DNA of 64,000 bases. It comes from Botryotinia globosa. Taxonomy: Eukaryota > Ascomycota > Leotiomycetes > Helotiales > Sclerotiniaceae. The stretch spans positions 1,922,001-1,986,000 of the forward strand of contig RCSZ01000009.1 of the NCBI GenBank assembly GCA_014898425.1. The letters run 5' to 3'. Positions 23,916-35,250 of this stretch are shown in pieces. The position numbers were made by a program, and so were the translations under genes. Position 1 is the first letter of the stretch; each line of letters starts with the position of its first letter. The notes under the pieces are model-generated. The model worked only from the letters and a program-made list of their open reading frames with translations, ran no database searches and was not told the origin of the DNA.

Positions 23916-25589
23916 TTACTCCAAGTCTATCGAGAATCTTTTTCTCAAAGAGGCCCCATAGTAATAAAATAGTACAGGACTTGGGGCAATTGCAACACTC
24001 AAAAATGCAAAAATGCTCAACCCCCAACCAACTCCAATGTTGTCCAAAATGCTTGGCGTGATTAGAGGTACAATTCCTCCGAAAATACTTCTAAAAAATG
24101 CTCCAGCTGCAATGGCACTTGCCGCATATTTCTCGAAACTATCGATGTAATAATTCTGTACGGTGTTAAAGATAGCGACCTGTCCAATGCCATAAAAGAA
24201 AGTAGCGACGAGTGTGAATGCCCAGTGTGCGCGGTACTCCACCATCCAGGCAAATGAAAATAATGTGATGGGAATCAGAACCGCGCCGATATTTGCAAGG
24301 GGAAGACGAAATTCGGGTTTTGCCTCGCCCTTGTTTTTGTGTGTAAGGTGATTCCGGATATCGTCGATTCTCGGAACGAGGAATCTTACCGCCGTAAGAA
24401 ACCCAAGTCCTGGGGCAAGATATGCAAGTCCTACTTGAACAGTGCTAAAGCCGTATCCATCGCCGTAGATTCGTAAAAATTGGGTATAAAGACTATATGT
24501 TGTGGCGAAAATAAGAGCTTGATATGTTGACATAATCAAAACTATAGGTTGAGTGAACAGTATCTTCAGTGGTCGGTGAACTGCTTGAATAGCTTTTGAC
24601 GAGAATGGTCTCAAATCTTCTCCTTCGAAATAATATTTGACGTCTGAGCGCTCTTCAAGTTCTTTCTTTCGATGAGTAAGAAGAATAGGGACATAAGTTT
24701 CGTGCAGGAAAAAATATACACCAGCGAAAACAACAGCACATATCATTAACAAGATCCAGAATAGCCATGGCCATTTAAGATTTTGTAGAATCACGCCGCC
24801 AAGGAGAGGCCCTATTGTCGGTCCCAGAAGTGGTCCCAGGAGATACCATCCGAAAACACCTGCTCGTTCACTCGGCAAATACATGTCAGAGATGGTTCCA
24901 CCTCCATTGGCAATGGAAACGCCTGTATGAAGTCAGTGATGCTCTATTTAGCTAGGTTTAAAGTCGAATTACTTCCAAAGAACCCAGCGATGGAGCGAAA
25001 CGCGATGAGGGTGGCGATATTTGGACTTAGTGCAGTTGGAATCTGGAGCAACGTAAAGATGGCGAAGCATACTAAGTAGACGGGCTTTCGACCAAAAGTT
25101 TCAGACAAAGGAGCAAGCAAAAGACTATCGTGTCAACATGTCAGTACGACATAGATATTGGACCTGTGATGGATATTCCTACGGTCCAATCCCAAGCATG
25201 ATAACGAAGCCGGTTTGACATGCGATTACAGCCTGGGCTGTTGTATCCAACGATTCCGCGATCTGATTGATACCGGGTGCAAACATACTGCTTGCAAGTG
25301 GTGACAAAACTATCTATTATTAGTGTCAAAGCGGAGTGAGGAATCATCAGACACCTACTAGCCATGGTAGCAATGACAGCGATGTTTCCCAGTTTCTTCC
25401 ACTTCGACCAATTTCTCGGATTTTCATCGTCGTGCTCTGAGAATTCGAGTAACTATAACAAACGTCAATCAACAGGTGTTGGGGTGTCACGCCGATGGGG
25501 ATGCTAACTTCTTTGTTGTCACCAGCCTCTTCATGTTGAATGAGTGGCGACCTTTCATGTGCAATTCCAGGCATATTTCTGGGATGCAT
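23916..25589 (-). CDS. MFS transporter, DHA1 drug/polyamine antiporter type
   Basis: Five exons: 25589-25509, 25452-25359, 25309-25183, 25124-24973, 24922-23916 (introns 56, 49, 58 and 50 nt), encoding 486 residues. The joins restore typical DHA1 text: EHDDENPRNWSKWKK before helix 1, then LSPLASSMFAPGINQIAE, then LLLAPLSETFGRKPVY (motif A), and GSVSIANGGGTISDMY in helices 4-5. Motif C is visible as LLGPLLGPTIGPLLGG in helix 5, the mark of antiporters. The central loop carries RKKELEERSD. Family members export drugs, polyamines or fungal metabolites through the plasma membrane by proton exchange; the substrate here is unknown. It is transcribed away from REV1 with an 801-bp shared upstream region. 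Confidence 0.9.
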
Positions 25590-26390
25590 GTTGAAGTGTA
25601 GAGATTCAAAAGTATAAAATGACCAATGCAGCAATAAAACAAATGTTCTATAAGAATAAATGAAAGAAAACGCTGGTTGCTTGATGAAGAGAAAGAAAGA
25701 ATGATAGTGAATGCGTAGAAAAACGATGTTGATTTTTCAATGACGTTGAGACACTAAATTCTACCTAAAGAAAAGGAAAAGGAAAAGGAAAAGGAAAAGG
25801 AAAAGGAGACTCAAAGTCAAGGGACAAGTTGAATTAATGAGATATAATATTCTTCACTGATGATCCAATCCGTGATACTTACTACCCTCGACTTTCATCT
25901 GCCTACCTAGGTACTCAGTCAGAATACTCGAGTATATGTGTGTATATAGAGAGAGGTATATTCTTATATATCTGATGGTTTGTTGTTTTTCTTGTCTCTG
26001 ACTTCACTCGTTCAATCGTTCAATGCGTGCGGGGAATCCCGATAGATAGGCAGATAATCGTATCATCACGTGATTGTATTGGTTTTCGCGTTGCACAAAC
26101 TTTAAAAACGCGTTAATGTCACGTGTTGTGTTGTGGCGCGACGGTCGCTGCTGCTGCTGCCTTCCAAGGTTCCTTGTCTCACACCACCTGCACCGTATCA
26201 TTCCATTCATTCATTGCCGCTTCAAGACTGAATGAATTATTACCCGCAAACTACCTAGGTAGGTAGATACCCATGGAAAGATAATCGCTACTTGATCTTC
26301 TATCATCTCGAATTTCCACCGTGATCAAGGATGAGATTTCGAGGAAATAATTCATGTGGTTGACAAAAGTTCGCGATTCTGGCTATCAAA
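25590..26390. promoter_or_regulatory. Divergent promoter region of the MFS transporter and REV1
   Basis: This 801-bp region serves the starts of the minus-strand transporter and plus-strand REV1. It contains a (GGAAAA) hexamer array near 25770-25806 and two perfect copies of the palindrome TACCTAGGTA (25904-25913 and 26252-26261), about 350 bp apart. A CACGTG-like CACGTGA at 26069 and CACGTGTT at 26120 could bind bHLH factors; that is inference. Confidence 0.6.
25770..25806. repeat. GGAAAA hexanucleotide microsatellite
   Basis: About six perfect units of AAAAGG occur in a row in the 5' region of the DHA1 transporter gene. Confidence 0.95.
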
Positions 26391-29300
26391 ATGGGTAGTC
26401 GCCTAGAGAAGAATTCGGAATCCGTTCGAGAGCGCATCGAATCGCATACTTTCCAGAGCGAAGGTGGTGAAGAGTATGAAGGTTCAAAGTTTGGAGGGTT
26501 TTCGGATTATTTTAGGCGCAAAAGGATCAAATTACAAAATTTGGATGCAGAAGTCCGCTCTACATCGACTGGAAATCCAATTATCTTTCGTGGTATCGTG
26601 GCGCATGTAAACGGCTATACACAACCCTCCTTGAGTGATCTTCATCGCCTGATAGTGTCTCACGGCGGTGGTTTCATGCAATACTTGGATGGAAAAACTG
26701 CAGTTACTCATATCATTGCATCGACTCTGACTCCCAAAAAAGGAATCGAGTTTAAGCGATATAGAATCGTGAAACCAGCTTGGGTGGTAGATAGTGTGAA
26801 GGCTGGAAAATGTCTTCCATGGGATTCTTATCGTGTTCTTGATGAGGGAATCGGTCAACGATTACTTGGATTCAGTGGTGGCAAGGTGGTTAATCAATCA
26901 GCAACCCCGCAGCGAGGGTACCGCGATCAAACAAATGCAAGTTGGTACACCAGTCAGGTCAAAAATGTCGCCGAAGATATTGATGACGATGATGGGCCTC
27001 AATTTCCGAGCTCGCAAGTACAAAAGATTATGTCGCATAATCCTGGCACATTAACCCAATCACCTGCCGATCAAACGGTCGAAAGCATCGAGGAAGTCGA
27101 CCAAATCCCGGTTAATGATCCTATAAGCTCAGGTGGAAGCTTTGAAGTTTCATCATCCTTAGAAGAAGCCTTGAAGCACGCCGCCAATGTTAATACTCCT
27201 GCTCGAAAAGCTGCATTGAAGTCTATACAGATATCAAAGGATAACTTTCTTATGAAGAAATCTCCCCCACAATCCCCTAACAGTCAGATCTCGTCAAGTC
27301 CAACAGCTGTAACTCCAACTAAATCAAAATTTCTCAGACCTCTCAGAAAAGAATCACATGATCTTGAAAGGTCGCATACACCTGAACTCGTACCTAATGT
27401 ACCTAGATCGTTTCTAGAAACCAGGAAGCGATCAAACGATGAAGAAATAGCCAAATCTCCCAAAATGGCAAAAACTGAGACTGCAGAAGAACACAACGCA
27501 AAATTGTTAGCAAACCCTCATATGCGAAAGTCAACGACTGCAAACCCGGACTTTATCAAGCAATACTATTCCGAATCTCGGCTTCATCATTTGTCTACCT
27601 GGAAGGCAGATCTTAAATCAAAATTTCAGCAGATGGCATCCGAGAAGTCGGCCTCACAGAAACAGACAACAAGGCGAAAACCTGGCTCCCGCAGATACGT
27701 CATGCATGTAGATTTCGATAGTTTCTTTTGTGCGGTATCTCTCAAAAGTGCACCTGAATTTGTCGACAAACCTGCAGTTGTTGCTCATGGCAGTGGAACG
27801 GGGTCTGAAATTGCTAGTTGCAACTATCCAGCTCGTGAATTTGGAATCAAAAACGGAATGTGGATGAGAAATGCCATTAAACTATGTCCCAACATCAAGG
27901 TCTTACCCTATAATTTTCCAGCGTACGAGAACGCTAGTAAATTATTTTATGAGGCTATTTTAGATGTCGGCGGTGTAGTACAAAGTGTCAGTGTTGACGA
28001 AGCCCTGGTTGATATCACTTCTTTGTGCTTAGCCGCAGGTGGCACTGATGGAGTCGGAATTCTAGATGATAGTAGTGTTAGAAGAGAACAAGGAAGAGCT
28101 GATGAGATTGGGAATAAACTTCGAGAGGTTATTAAAGAGAAGACAGGTTGCAATGTATCTGTTGGAATTGGAGGAAATATTTTACTTGCGAAAGTTGCAC
28201 TTCGGAAAGCTAAACCGGCTGGTCAGCATCAAATAAAACCAGAGGAGGTTTTGGATTTCATCGGCGAACTTGATGTCAAGAATCTTCCTGGCGTTGCCTA
28301 CAGTATTGGGGGAAAGCTTGAAGAGATTGGAGTTCAATTTGTGAAAGACGTCCGACTGTTATCCAAAGATCGCTTGGTGACTGTTTTGGGTCCCAAAACT
28401 GGGGAAAGGATATGGGACTATTCAAGAGGTATTGACAAATTGGAGGTTGGAGAGCAAGTCATACGAAAGTCTGTATCGGCCGAGGTGAATTGGGGTATTA
28501 GGTTCACTTCACAGACAGAAGCTGAAGAATTTGTTCAGAATCTTTGCATTGAATTACAGCGTCGATTAATCGAGCAGAGAGTCAAGGGGAAGCAAATGAC
28601 TTTGAAAATCATGAGGAAATCTGCCGATGCACCACTTGATCCACCCAAATTCCTTGGTCATGGAAGTTGTGATACTTTCAACAAGAGCATAGTCCTTGGT
28701 GTGGCTACTAATGATGCTTTAATCATCGGACGAGAAGCAATCTCAATTCTCAGAAGTTATGGCTTCTCCCCCGGAGAACTACGGGGCCTCGGCGTTCAAA
28801 TGACCAAGCTTGAGCCTGTGAAATTTTCCAACGGTTCTCTACTTGATGGTAGTCAAAGAAGGATTAATTTTGGTGCCCCTGTGGCATCAAAGTCCAGTAA
28901 GACAGCTACTGAGGACCCTATTGTTGATGAACCAGAGACTCCAACGAAGCAGAGGATAATTCCATATGCACAATCTACAAAACGACCTTCTCAAGACATC
29001 GTCGATTTTGCAACACCAACGAAGCCTAGGTCTATCGCAAACTCAATGCATGCCGAAGATCCTATTGATGAAAGTAGTCCTTTGAAAGCCAGGCCAACTC
29101 CAGCTCATCCCGCAACTTTCGTTGCAAGAACAAATGCTGGTGATCAAAGCGCCAGAAAGCTCAACTTGACTGGAACTCAATTTATCATGCCAAGTCAAGT
29201 CGACCCCGAAGTCTTGAAAGAACTTCCCCTAGATATCAGATCAAAACTAATGGCTCAAAGTAAGAGCTTGCAGGCCTCAAGAGAACACACTCCTATTATA

Positions 29301-30164
29301 CCAGTGAAACAGTCTTTGTCTGAGAGTCCTGCCAAACCCAAAATCTCGTCTTATATGCCTTCACAGCTCGATCCCGAAGTATTCGATGCCTTGCCTGAAG
29401 AAATGAAAGCAGAAATATTAGAAAGCTACAAACCACAGATTCCACATCCTGTACTGGGAATACAAACAATTCTCCCTCAGTCACCCCGCAAAAACAGAAC
29501 AATAACTGGCAAAAAGCCGCCAACTCCTATCAAAAAACGAGGCCGCGGTAGACCTCCCGGGCCTAGGATAAAACCTGAACCTCCAGGTGGTCCACTTCAA
29601 TCGAAATTTGTCGCCAACCCTCCCAGACGAGAAGCCTCAATTGATACTGGCGATGATACCGATGTTCTCGATCCAGAATTCCTCGCTGCATTACCCGAAG
29701 ATATGCGCGAAGAAATAATAGCTGAACATCGACGGAAACGCTTACAAAAACGTGGTGGACTCATGACATCCACAGTCAAGAAAGTAAAGAAACCAGATCC
29801 AGCTCCGCTGGGACCGCGAAGAATCCGCTTACCTCCCAAACTGCCAAAACCCACTTTCACAACGCAGGAATTGAGTACACTAGAAGAACTTAGAGAGACG
29901 CTTACAATCTGGTACCGCGAATTCGAAAGTGAAGGTCCACATCCAGATGATGTCTCTGCGATGGAGAGATATTTAAGAAGAGTCATTTTAGACGAGAGGG
30001 ATTTGGCGAAAGTGGTAGGCGTTGTGAAATGGTTGGGATGGTTAATAGATGATAGCGAAGCTGTAGGAAAAGGGAAACGACACTGGGAAAAAGCTTACGT
30101 GGATGTATGTTGTAAGATTCAAGAGGCTGTTAAGGAAAGAGGCTTGGGTAGACTTGATTTCTAG
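26391..30164 (+). CDS. rev1: DNA repair protein REV1 (deoxycytidyl transferase, Y-family polymerase)
   Basis: One uninterrupted exon of 1257 residues. Domains in order: BRCT at about 62-150 (FRGIVAHVNGY to WVVDSVKAGKCLPW); Y-family catalytic core from about 435 with the metal-binding segment HVDFDSFFCAV and the second acidic pair SVDEAL near 533; the finger and thumb region with GGNILLAKVALRKAKPAGQH; a little-finger domain to about 810. Three ubiquitin-binding motifs follow, each of the form D-P-E-(V/F)-x-x-x-L-P-x-(D/E)-(I/M): about 933, 988 and 1093. The four-helix C-terminal domain (about 1150-1233), which binds other translesion polymerases and Rev7, ends the protein. It inserts dCMP opposite abasic sites and scaffolds polymerase zeta in the nucleus. 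Two UBMs are usual in yeast and human; three here is unusual. Confidence 0.96.
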   Translation: MGSRLEKNSESVRERIESHTFQSEGGEEYEGSKFGGFSDYFRRKRIKLQNLDAEVRSTSTGNPIIFRGIVAHVNGYTQPSLSDLHRLIVSHGGGFMQYLDGKTAVTHIIASTLTPKKGIEFKRYRIVKPAWVVDSVKAGKCLPWDSYRVLDEGIGQRLLGFSGGKVVNQSATPQRGYRDQTNASWYTSQVKNVAEDIDDDDGPQFPSSQVQKIMSHNPGTLTQSPADQTVESIEEVDQIPVNDPISSGGSFEVSSSLEEALKHAANVNTPARKAALKSIQISKDNFLMKKSPPQSPNSQISSSPTAVTPTKSKFLRPLRKESHDLERSHTPELVPNVPRSFLETRKRSNDEEIAKSPKMAKTETAEEHNAKLLANPHMRKSTTANPDFIKQYYSESRLHHLSTWKADLKSKFQQMASEKSASQKQTTRRKPGSRRYVMHVDFDSFFCAVSLKSAPEFVDKPAVVAHGSGTGSEIASCNYPAREFGIKNGMWMRNAIKLCPNIKVLPYNFPAYENASKLFYEAILDVGGVVQSVSVDEALVDITSLCLAAGGTDGVGILDDSSVRREQGRADEIGNKLREVIKEKTGCNVSVGIGGNILLAKVALRKAKPAGQHQIKPEEVLDFIGELDVKNLPGVAYSIGGKLEEIGVQFVKDVRLLSKDRLVTVLGPKTGERIWDYSRGIDKLEVGEQVIRKSVSAEVNWGIRFTSQTEAEEFVQNLCIELQRRLIEQRVKGKQMTLKIMRKSADAPLDPPKFLGHGSCDTFNKSIVLGVATNDALIIGREAISILRSYGFSPGELRGLGVQMTKLEPVKFSNGSLLDGSQRRINFGAPVASKSSKTATEDPIVDEPETPTKQRIIPYAQSTKRPSQDIVDFATPTKPRSIANSMHAEDPIDESSPLKARPTPAHPATFVARTNAGDQSARKLNLTGTQFIMPSQVDPEVLKELPLDIRSKLMAQSKSLQASREHTPIIPVKQSLSESPAKPKISSYMPSQLDPEVFDALPEEMKAEILESYKPQIPHPVLGIQTILPQSPRKNRTITGKKPPTPIKKRGRGRPPGPRIKPEPPGGPLQSKFVANPPRREASIDTGDDTDVLDPEFLAALPEDMREEIIAEHRRKRLQKRGGLMTSTVKKVKKPDPAPLGPRRIRLPPKLPKPTFTTQELSTLEELRETLTIWYREFESEGPHPDDVSAMERYLRRVILDERDLAKVVGVVKWLGWLIDDSEAVGKGKRHWEKAYVDVCCKIQEAVKERGLGRLDF

Positions 30165-33100
30165 TGTATTTATGTCTAGATCACTGACTAGCTTGTCGAT
30201 CTCCTGATTTAATTCGCTGCTTAATGTAAATTGAACTTGGAAATAGACTTCATAGCTTGGAGATACGTGTCCTGAAGCTTGATTCCCTTATCACTTATCC
30301 AGATGTGCAACAATTGTCTATGATCCTCGAATTCCGTACTCAATGAATCTGAGTTCATTACATGGAATCTAATTACATACATTATTCATCATATAACTAA
30401 GTCTTTCGAATCCAAATTCCAAACTCGAAGTTTGAAGATTTTAAAATACTCTTGAGAATACATATATATATAGCATTCATCAACCCAAACCCACCTATTT
30501 GAGAAAATACTCCAGGTGAGGATTAAGCAAACTTCTAGAAGTATGACTTTCTTCTTCAACGTCGCTATCGACAAACTTCTTCAATTCTAGAGATAGTAAA
30601 TGTTGAATTATGGATCATCGTCATTCACGGTATCAGCCCTCTTTAACTAGCATCTATAATTCATTACAAATTATCACTCGATAGCTTCTCTAGCATCTGC
30701 TATCCACATACTAAAAACCTCTAGCTCGAATTTTCTTCCTTCGCTTAACTAGGTGACTGCAGGTGTGGGGTATATAAACTCATCTCTCCTCTGGAATGTT
30801 TCTTCCTCTTGGTTCGTACTTGGAGTGTATTTTTGAGGATTTGTGTTTGATTTTGATTCTGCGTGTTGGTGATGGGGATTGAGATGGTTCATTCCCTTTT
30901 TATTCTTGTTCTTGTCTTCTTCTTTGAGATTGAGAGAAAATGACACGTGGATTGATGAATAATCTGTTCGCCCCGATCCTGAACGACGAAACTGTAACTC
31001 TAACTACCTAGGTAGATGTCTACATATTCAGTACCAGATACATGTTCTCTATCATTCACTCGACACATCGATTTCTGTATAAAGTTGGAGGATCCAAGTG
31101 GTTGGTAAGAGTTTCTGTGAGCTTTTCTTTTGCTCTTTTTCTGTGGTCTTCTGATTAATGTATACTTGGGACGAGATACGATATGATATGCTATCCTTCT
31201 AGATGAAGATGTCTGCCGAGTTCAGGTGTATCGAAATAGGTATACTTTCGTATAACTACTACGAATTGATACAGATGAATATACTAGAATCTAAAAACAA
31301 GGGGTCGATTTTTATTTTCGACTTTGTGGTATCAATATTGCGATATCAGGAACCGGGAAGACCATGCGGAGGAAGTCTTTAAATATGTGTGAAAGCTGAC
31401 TTCGCATTTTAGTCTATGGATGATGTCTGAATGCGAGGGATTGTGCTTTATACAACTTCAGTTTTCATGTTTCTAGTATGCATGTTGGAAATGTGAATAG
31501 AGAGGGTGGTTTCTGAGATGGATTTTCTCATTCAAATAGGTTCGTTTTCGTTTCATATTCTTTCTTATATATCTTCAAATTACTAGTGTGGAAGAATACG
31601 CTGTTCAATCTTGAAAATGTCACAATAAATGACTCATTCAAATCTATGATGGAAACGAGTCACGTCGACAAAACCCGTGGTGGTCTCTAGTATTCTTGTT
31701 TTCTGTAAATAATAAATATGGAGAGAGTGAGTCGTGACTTCTTCTGAGATTGAAGTTTTGATCATTTGTTATAATATGTTAATACACAACTATAAACCCC
31801 CCGAAAGTGTATGAAAGTACACACTACACTTTCGCAGATGGAAGCGAGCTACGCGAGAGATCTATGAAGAAACCAAGTCACTTTAACAAAACCCCTTGTG
31901 ATCTACATCATTCCCTCTTCTACGAAGTAGGAAGAGAATAGAGACAGGCATAAATGGCGATATCTGAGATTACCATTACATCTACAAGATTTTTGGTTGT
32001 CCATTTTCGTTTCCATGTTTATCCATCCCCTATAAGTGCGAGTGTGAAAAGATACACTGTTGCACAAACTATCAGCAGCAGCAGCAGCAATTCCTCCGGA
32101 CCCGTGAATGAGTACAAAATCTATGATGAGAACAAGTCACTTCCAAGAAAATTGGATTATCGCTCTTAACAGTTCTTCTTCCGAAGAGTAGATTTGAGAG
32201 AAGGGATGAGCGACTATCCCTGAGATTATCTGTTGTTTGTCTTTTTTGTAATCTTACATTTTATGTTTTTTCATCCCCTAAAGTGCGAGTGTGAAATAAT
32301 ACACTATCGCACACTACACAGGCGCCAAACAAGTCACTTTTCTTAAGAAAGTTGGATTTATCTCTTTACTATCAGGCTTAGAGAGAGGGGATGAGTGCCT
32401 AGTCCTGAGATTTTTGTCTTTTCTATGTGCTAGAAGGGATGTGTTGTTATTTGCCTGGTTTTGTTGATAGAGATCTCTGGTTCAATTCTAGAATGGAGAT
32501 TAGTTCTGCTCTAAGAGAGCTCGTTTTATGTCTCTATTACTTCCTAAATCCTCTTGAAGTAGGATGAGACACAAGTAGAATGGGCTTTTATCAGTATTAT
32601 CTTTCTCGCGATGCTTTGCTCGAATTACTTGTTCATTATAGCTTCATATTTACTGACTAAATGTTAGGATTGAACTCATCTTACGCTCTAATTCGAATGA
32701 GACCATTGTCGCACTGTATGATTCAAGATCTTACCTCCAAGCTCGAAAATATCAATAAAGATCTTTGATATCGAGGATGACATAAGGTCACCTAGTAAAA
32801 GTCTATCATTCTACTTGGAACCTTCATCTTCAGGATGAGATCGGGTATTCTGTATCATCAAGATACAATTGGTATATTTTTCCAGATATATTTTCTTTCT
32901 TCCTTCCTGAATCTGAATTCTCACATAGTATATCTTAAAGTGCAGAGCTATCTGTCAACTCCATATTATCTACACCATTCCGGATACGTGATATGAGTGA
33001 TCTATTCTCTTTCATAAGAACATGAAGAGGATATCTTTGATGATATCGACTCATACAAAGGGCATCTCCACGACATCCTACCACAACATGAGATGTAAAA

Positions 33101-33640
33101 ATGCGAGGGGTTTTCAGGGAACCCGAATCCTTGAGGAAAATATAACTCCTGCTGAAATATCTCTGTGGACTTCATTTCGGTTGTTATTTTTCGCGATTGA
33201 GAGCTAACAGAATACTGAAAACTTCTGAACTTCATGGCCGTTGAGATCCGTGGTCGATATGAGTGTATTTTGGAAGTATTTCTGTAATCTACAGCGTTAT
33301 AATGTATCACTAACGCAAACCAGATGCTTTTAGATTGTGATCGATCTCCAGGAGAGAGAGAATTGATTTCAGACAGAAGATTGTTGAAGGTATTGTTATG
33401 TATAGGTAAGTAGATCAACCGAAACAACGAGGCACTGGATTCAATACATCGGACCAGAAATAACCATCATACCGTACCGAGACCTACATAATATACTCGA
33501 GTACTCCTGACGTCAACATAGTATCATCTACTAAAATTAAATCGTGAGACAAACCTCTGGTGTTCCAATCTAAAAGCTCCAACTCCACAATAAAAACAAC
33601 GCCAATACTCAACCCGTTCAAATCATATTATAGCAAATCA
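30165..33640. other. 3.4-kb gene desert with degenerate tandem repeats
   Basis: No credible coding frame was found between REV1 and the small broken frame at 33658. The stretch is AT-biased, contains one TACCTAGGTA palindrome (31005-31014) and a family of diverged repeats of 200 to 260 bp (31580-32440). A non-coding RNA gene cannot be excluded by reading. Confidence 0.55.
31580..32440. repeat. Degenerate tandem repeat, units of about 200 to 260 bp
   Basis: Two anchor motifs alternate. Anchor 1 is ATCTATGA(T/A)G..AA(C)(A/G)AGTCAC, with AGTCAC near 31657, 31873, 32133 and 32332. Anchor 2 is AGTGCGAGTGTGAAA..ATACACT followed by CGCACA or GCACAA, near 31795 (diverged), 32027 and 32280. Between them each unit carries a GAGAG...GATGAG then CTGAGATT segment. 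The fourth unit is shortened. A short CAG run (five triplets near 32073) lies inside the second unit. The copies have drifted by substitutions and small indels, so the array is old. Confidence 0.65.
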
Positions 33641-33657
33641 ACAATTCAAACCCATCA

Positions 33658-33893
33658 ATGTCAATTCCACCCAATTACTCCACCCCATCCGAAAGCAGCA
33701 AAATCCAGGGGAAGACAATCACAACCCGCTTAACAGAACCCACGAATTCCCTGCTGCATATCCCAAATACTTCCACGCATCGCGCATTGTGGGAATTGCA
33801 AAGACATATGGTTGTACGCTCGGATTCTCTGTGTTCATATGGCGTCTTCGTATTCAGGGACCAAGAGATTTGTCTCCGTGTTTAGGTCCTACA
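33658..33893 (+). pseudogene. Small gene-like frame, apparently broken by a frameshift
   Basis: An ATG with a CA-rich leader opens a frame (MSIPPNYSTPSES...). Around 33745 the better-looking protein text switches to another frame: AYPKYFHASRIVGIAKTYG, then CTLGFSVFIWRLRIQGPRDL, ending at a TAG at 33891-33893. This second part has a hydrophobic helix and balanced composition, while the ATG frame ends in poor text. No GT/AG pair can join the two without losing most of the sequence. A pseudogene, a sequencing indel, or chance are the options. I do not recognise the family. Confidence 0.3.
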
Positions 33894-34587
33894 GCATCGA
33901 GCTAGGGACTGTTGGTATGTAAGATTATGTCTGAGCTAGTTACTTGGGAAAATTATTTGTTACACCTCTCACTCGAATTAGAAGAATTGGGATATATATG
34001 AAAACTCTTCGAAAATGTGATATCTCCATTCAATTCACAAGAATCTTACAGCATCACTATATCCAAACTTATTACACACTCCTCCTGTCATTCATCCCAT
34101 CCCGCACTTCATCACCTCTTCATCCATCCCTGAAACCCCAGAATCCTCGCTATCAAACCCCACTATCGATAAGTCCAAGCCCTCACTAAAATCCCCCCAA
34201 CCTGCATAAAATTTAAATCAAGCACCCAGCCGTCGATCTCCCGCGCTGAACAAAAAGTCTCGGCCACACTTTCCATATTCTAGCTTGCCATGCCAGAAAA
34301 TTTAATCGGGATGGGAAAGTTTAAGAATAGCTATGCTGTGATTTAATTTTGTTGTTTTGATATTTTTCTCTTTTCTTCTGGGTTGGTTTAGATTTCGTCG
34401 AGTAATTTTCTTCTGATATCAGTCATATATCATTCATTGACTCTGCTTTGCTTCGAGTTATCGTTGCTGTCCGTTCGCTTTGGGGATATTATTGTGCCAT
34501 TTCGTGTACTCTTACATTCAAATATACATCTTACCAAAAGAAAGAAGAGAAAAGAAACTAATCATTCAAACCAACACCACCAACAAA

Positions 34588-35250
34588 ATGACTCCAACAC
34601 TCTCCCTCCTCTCCCTCCTCCCCCTCCTCCTCTCATTTCTCTCCCTCATCATCCTCACCCTCGCTCAAACATCCACGACCCCTGCCTCTTCAACCTCCAC
34701 AGCCATAGCCACCATCGTCCCCAGCGCATCCTCATACACCTATCTCGGCTGCTACAACGAAACCCTCAATACGAATACCACCGGTGGATTACGATCGCTC
34801 AATGGTGGCGTCACGGAAGCGCTCGATGTAATGACGGTACCGCTTTGTATGGCATTTTGCAAATCCAACGGGTATGCATATGCGGGGATCGAATATACGA
34901 GGTTTGTTTGCTATTTCCCATTTGTGATTTTGCTCGCGACTCAAATCTCAGAATCCTCATCCGAAACAATACACAAAACACATCACACAATAAAAACTAA
35001 CAACTCCCAAAGAGAATGCTACTGCGCGCAATATCTATCCGCCCTGGCCCCCAAAGTCGACGACGCAAAATGCGATCTCCCATGTAAAGGAAACGCGAGC
35101 CAGATATGTGGCGGATCGTGGACGTTGTCAGTGTATTTGCAGGATGGGAGTCAGAAGGGGGATGCGGGAGAGGGAAGGGGGGCGAGTGCGGGGAAACAGG
35201 CGTTGATGGGGTTGGGGGTTGGGTTTGGAGGATTGTTGGCTTTGTGTTAG
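34588..35250 (+). CDS. Small WSC-domain surface protein
   Basis: Exons 34588-34901 and 35013-35250 encode 183 residues. A long hydrophobic N-terminal signal (about 1-27, Leu-rich) is followed by a Ser/Thr-rich linker. One WSC domain runs from about residue 48 (YTYLGCYNE) to about 155 (SVYLQDG), with the conserved segments CMAFCKSNGYAYAGIEY, ECYCAQYL, and CDLPCKGNASQICGG. WSC domains bind carbohydrate and occur in fungal cell-wall sensors and secreted proteins. The C terminus is Gly-rich and hydrophobic (GLGVGFGGLLALC), so a GPI anchor or short membrane tail is possible. The 111-nt intron is free of stops in frame, so a retained form would insert 37 residues inside the WSC domain. The spliced form is preferred because it restores GIEYTR-ECYC. 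Confidence 0.85.
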   Translation: MTPTLSLLSLLPLLLSFLSLIILTLAQTSTTPASSTSTAIATIVPSASSYTYLGCYNETLNTNTTGGLRSLNGGVTEALDVMTVPLCMAFCKSNGYAYAGIEYTRFVCYFPFVILLATQISESSSETIHKTHHTIKTNNSQRECYCAQYLSALAPKVDDAKCDLPCKGNASQICGGSWTLSVYLQDGSQKGDAGEGRGASAGKQALMGLGVGFGGLLALC

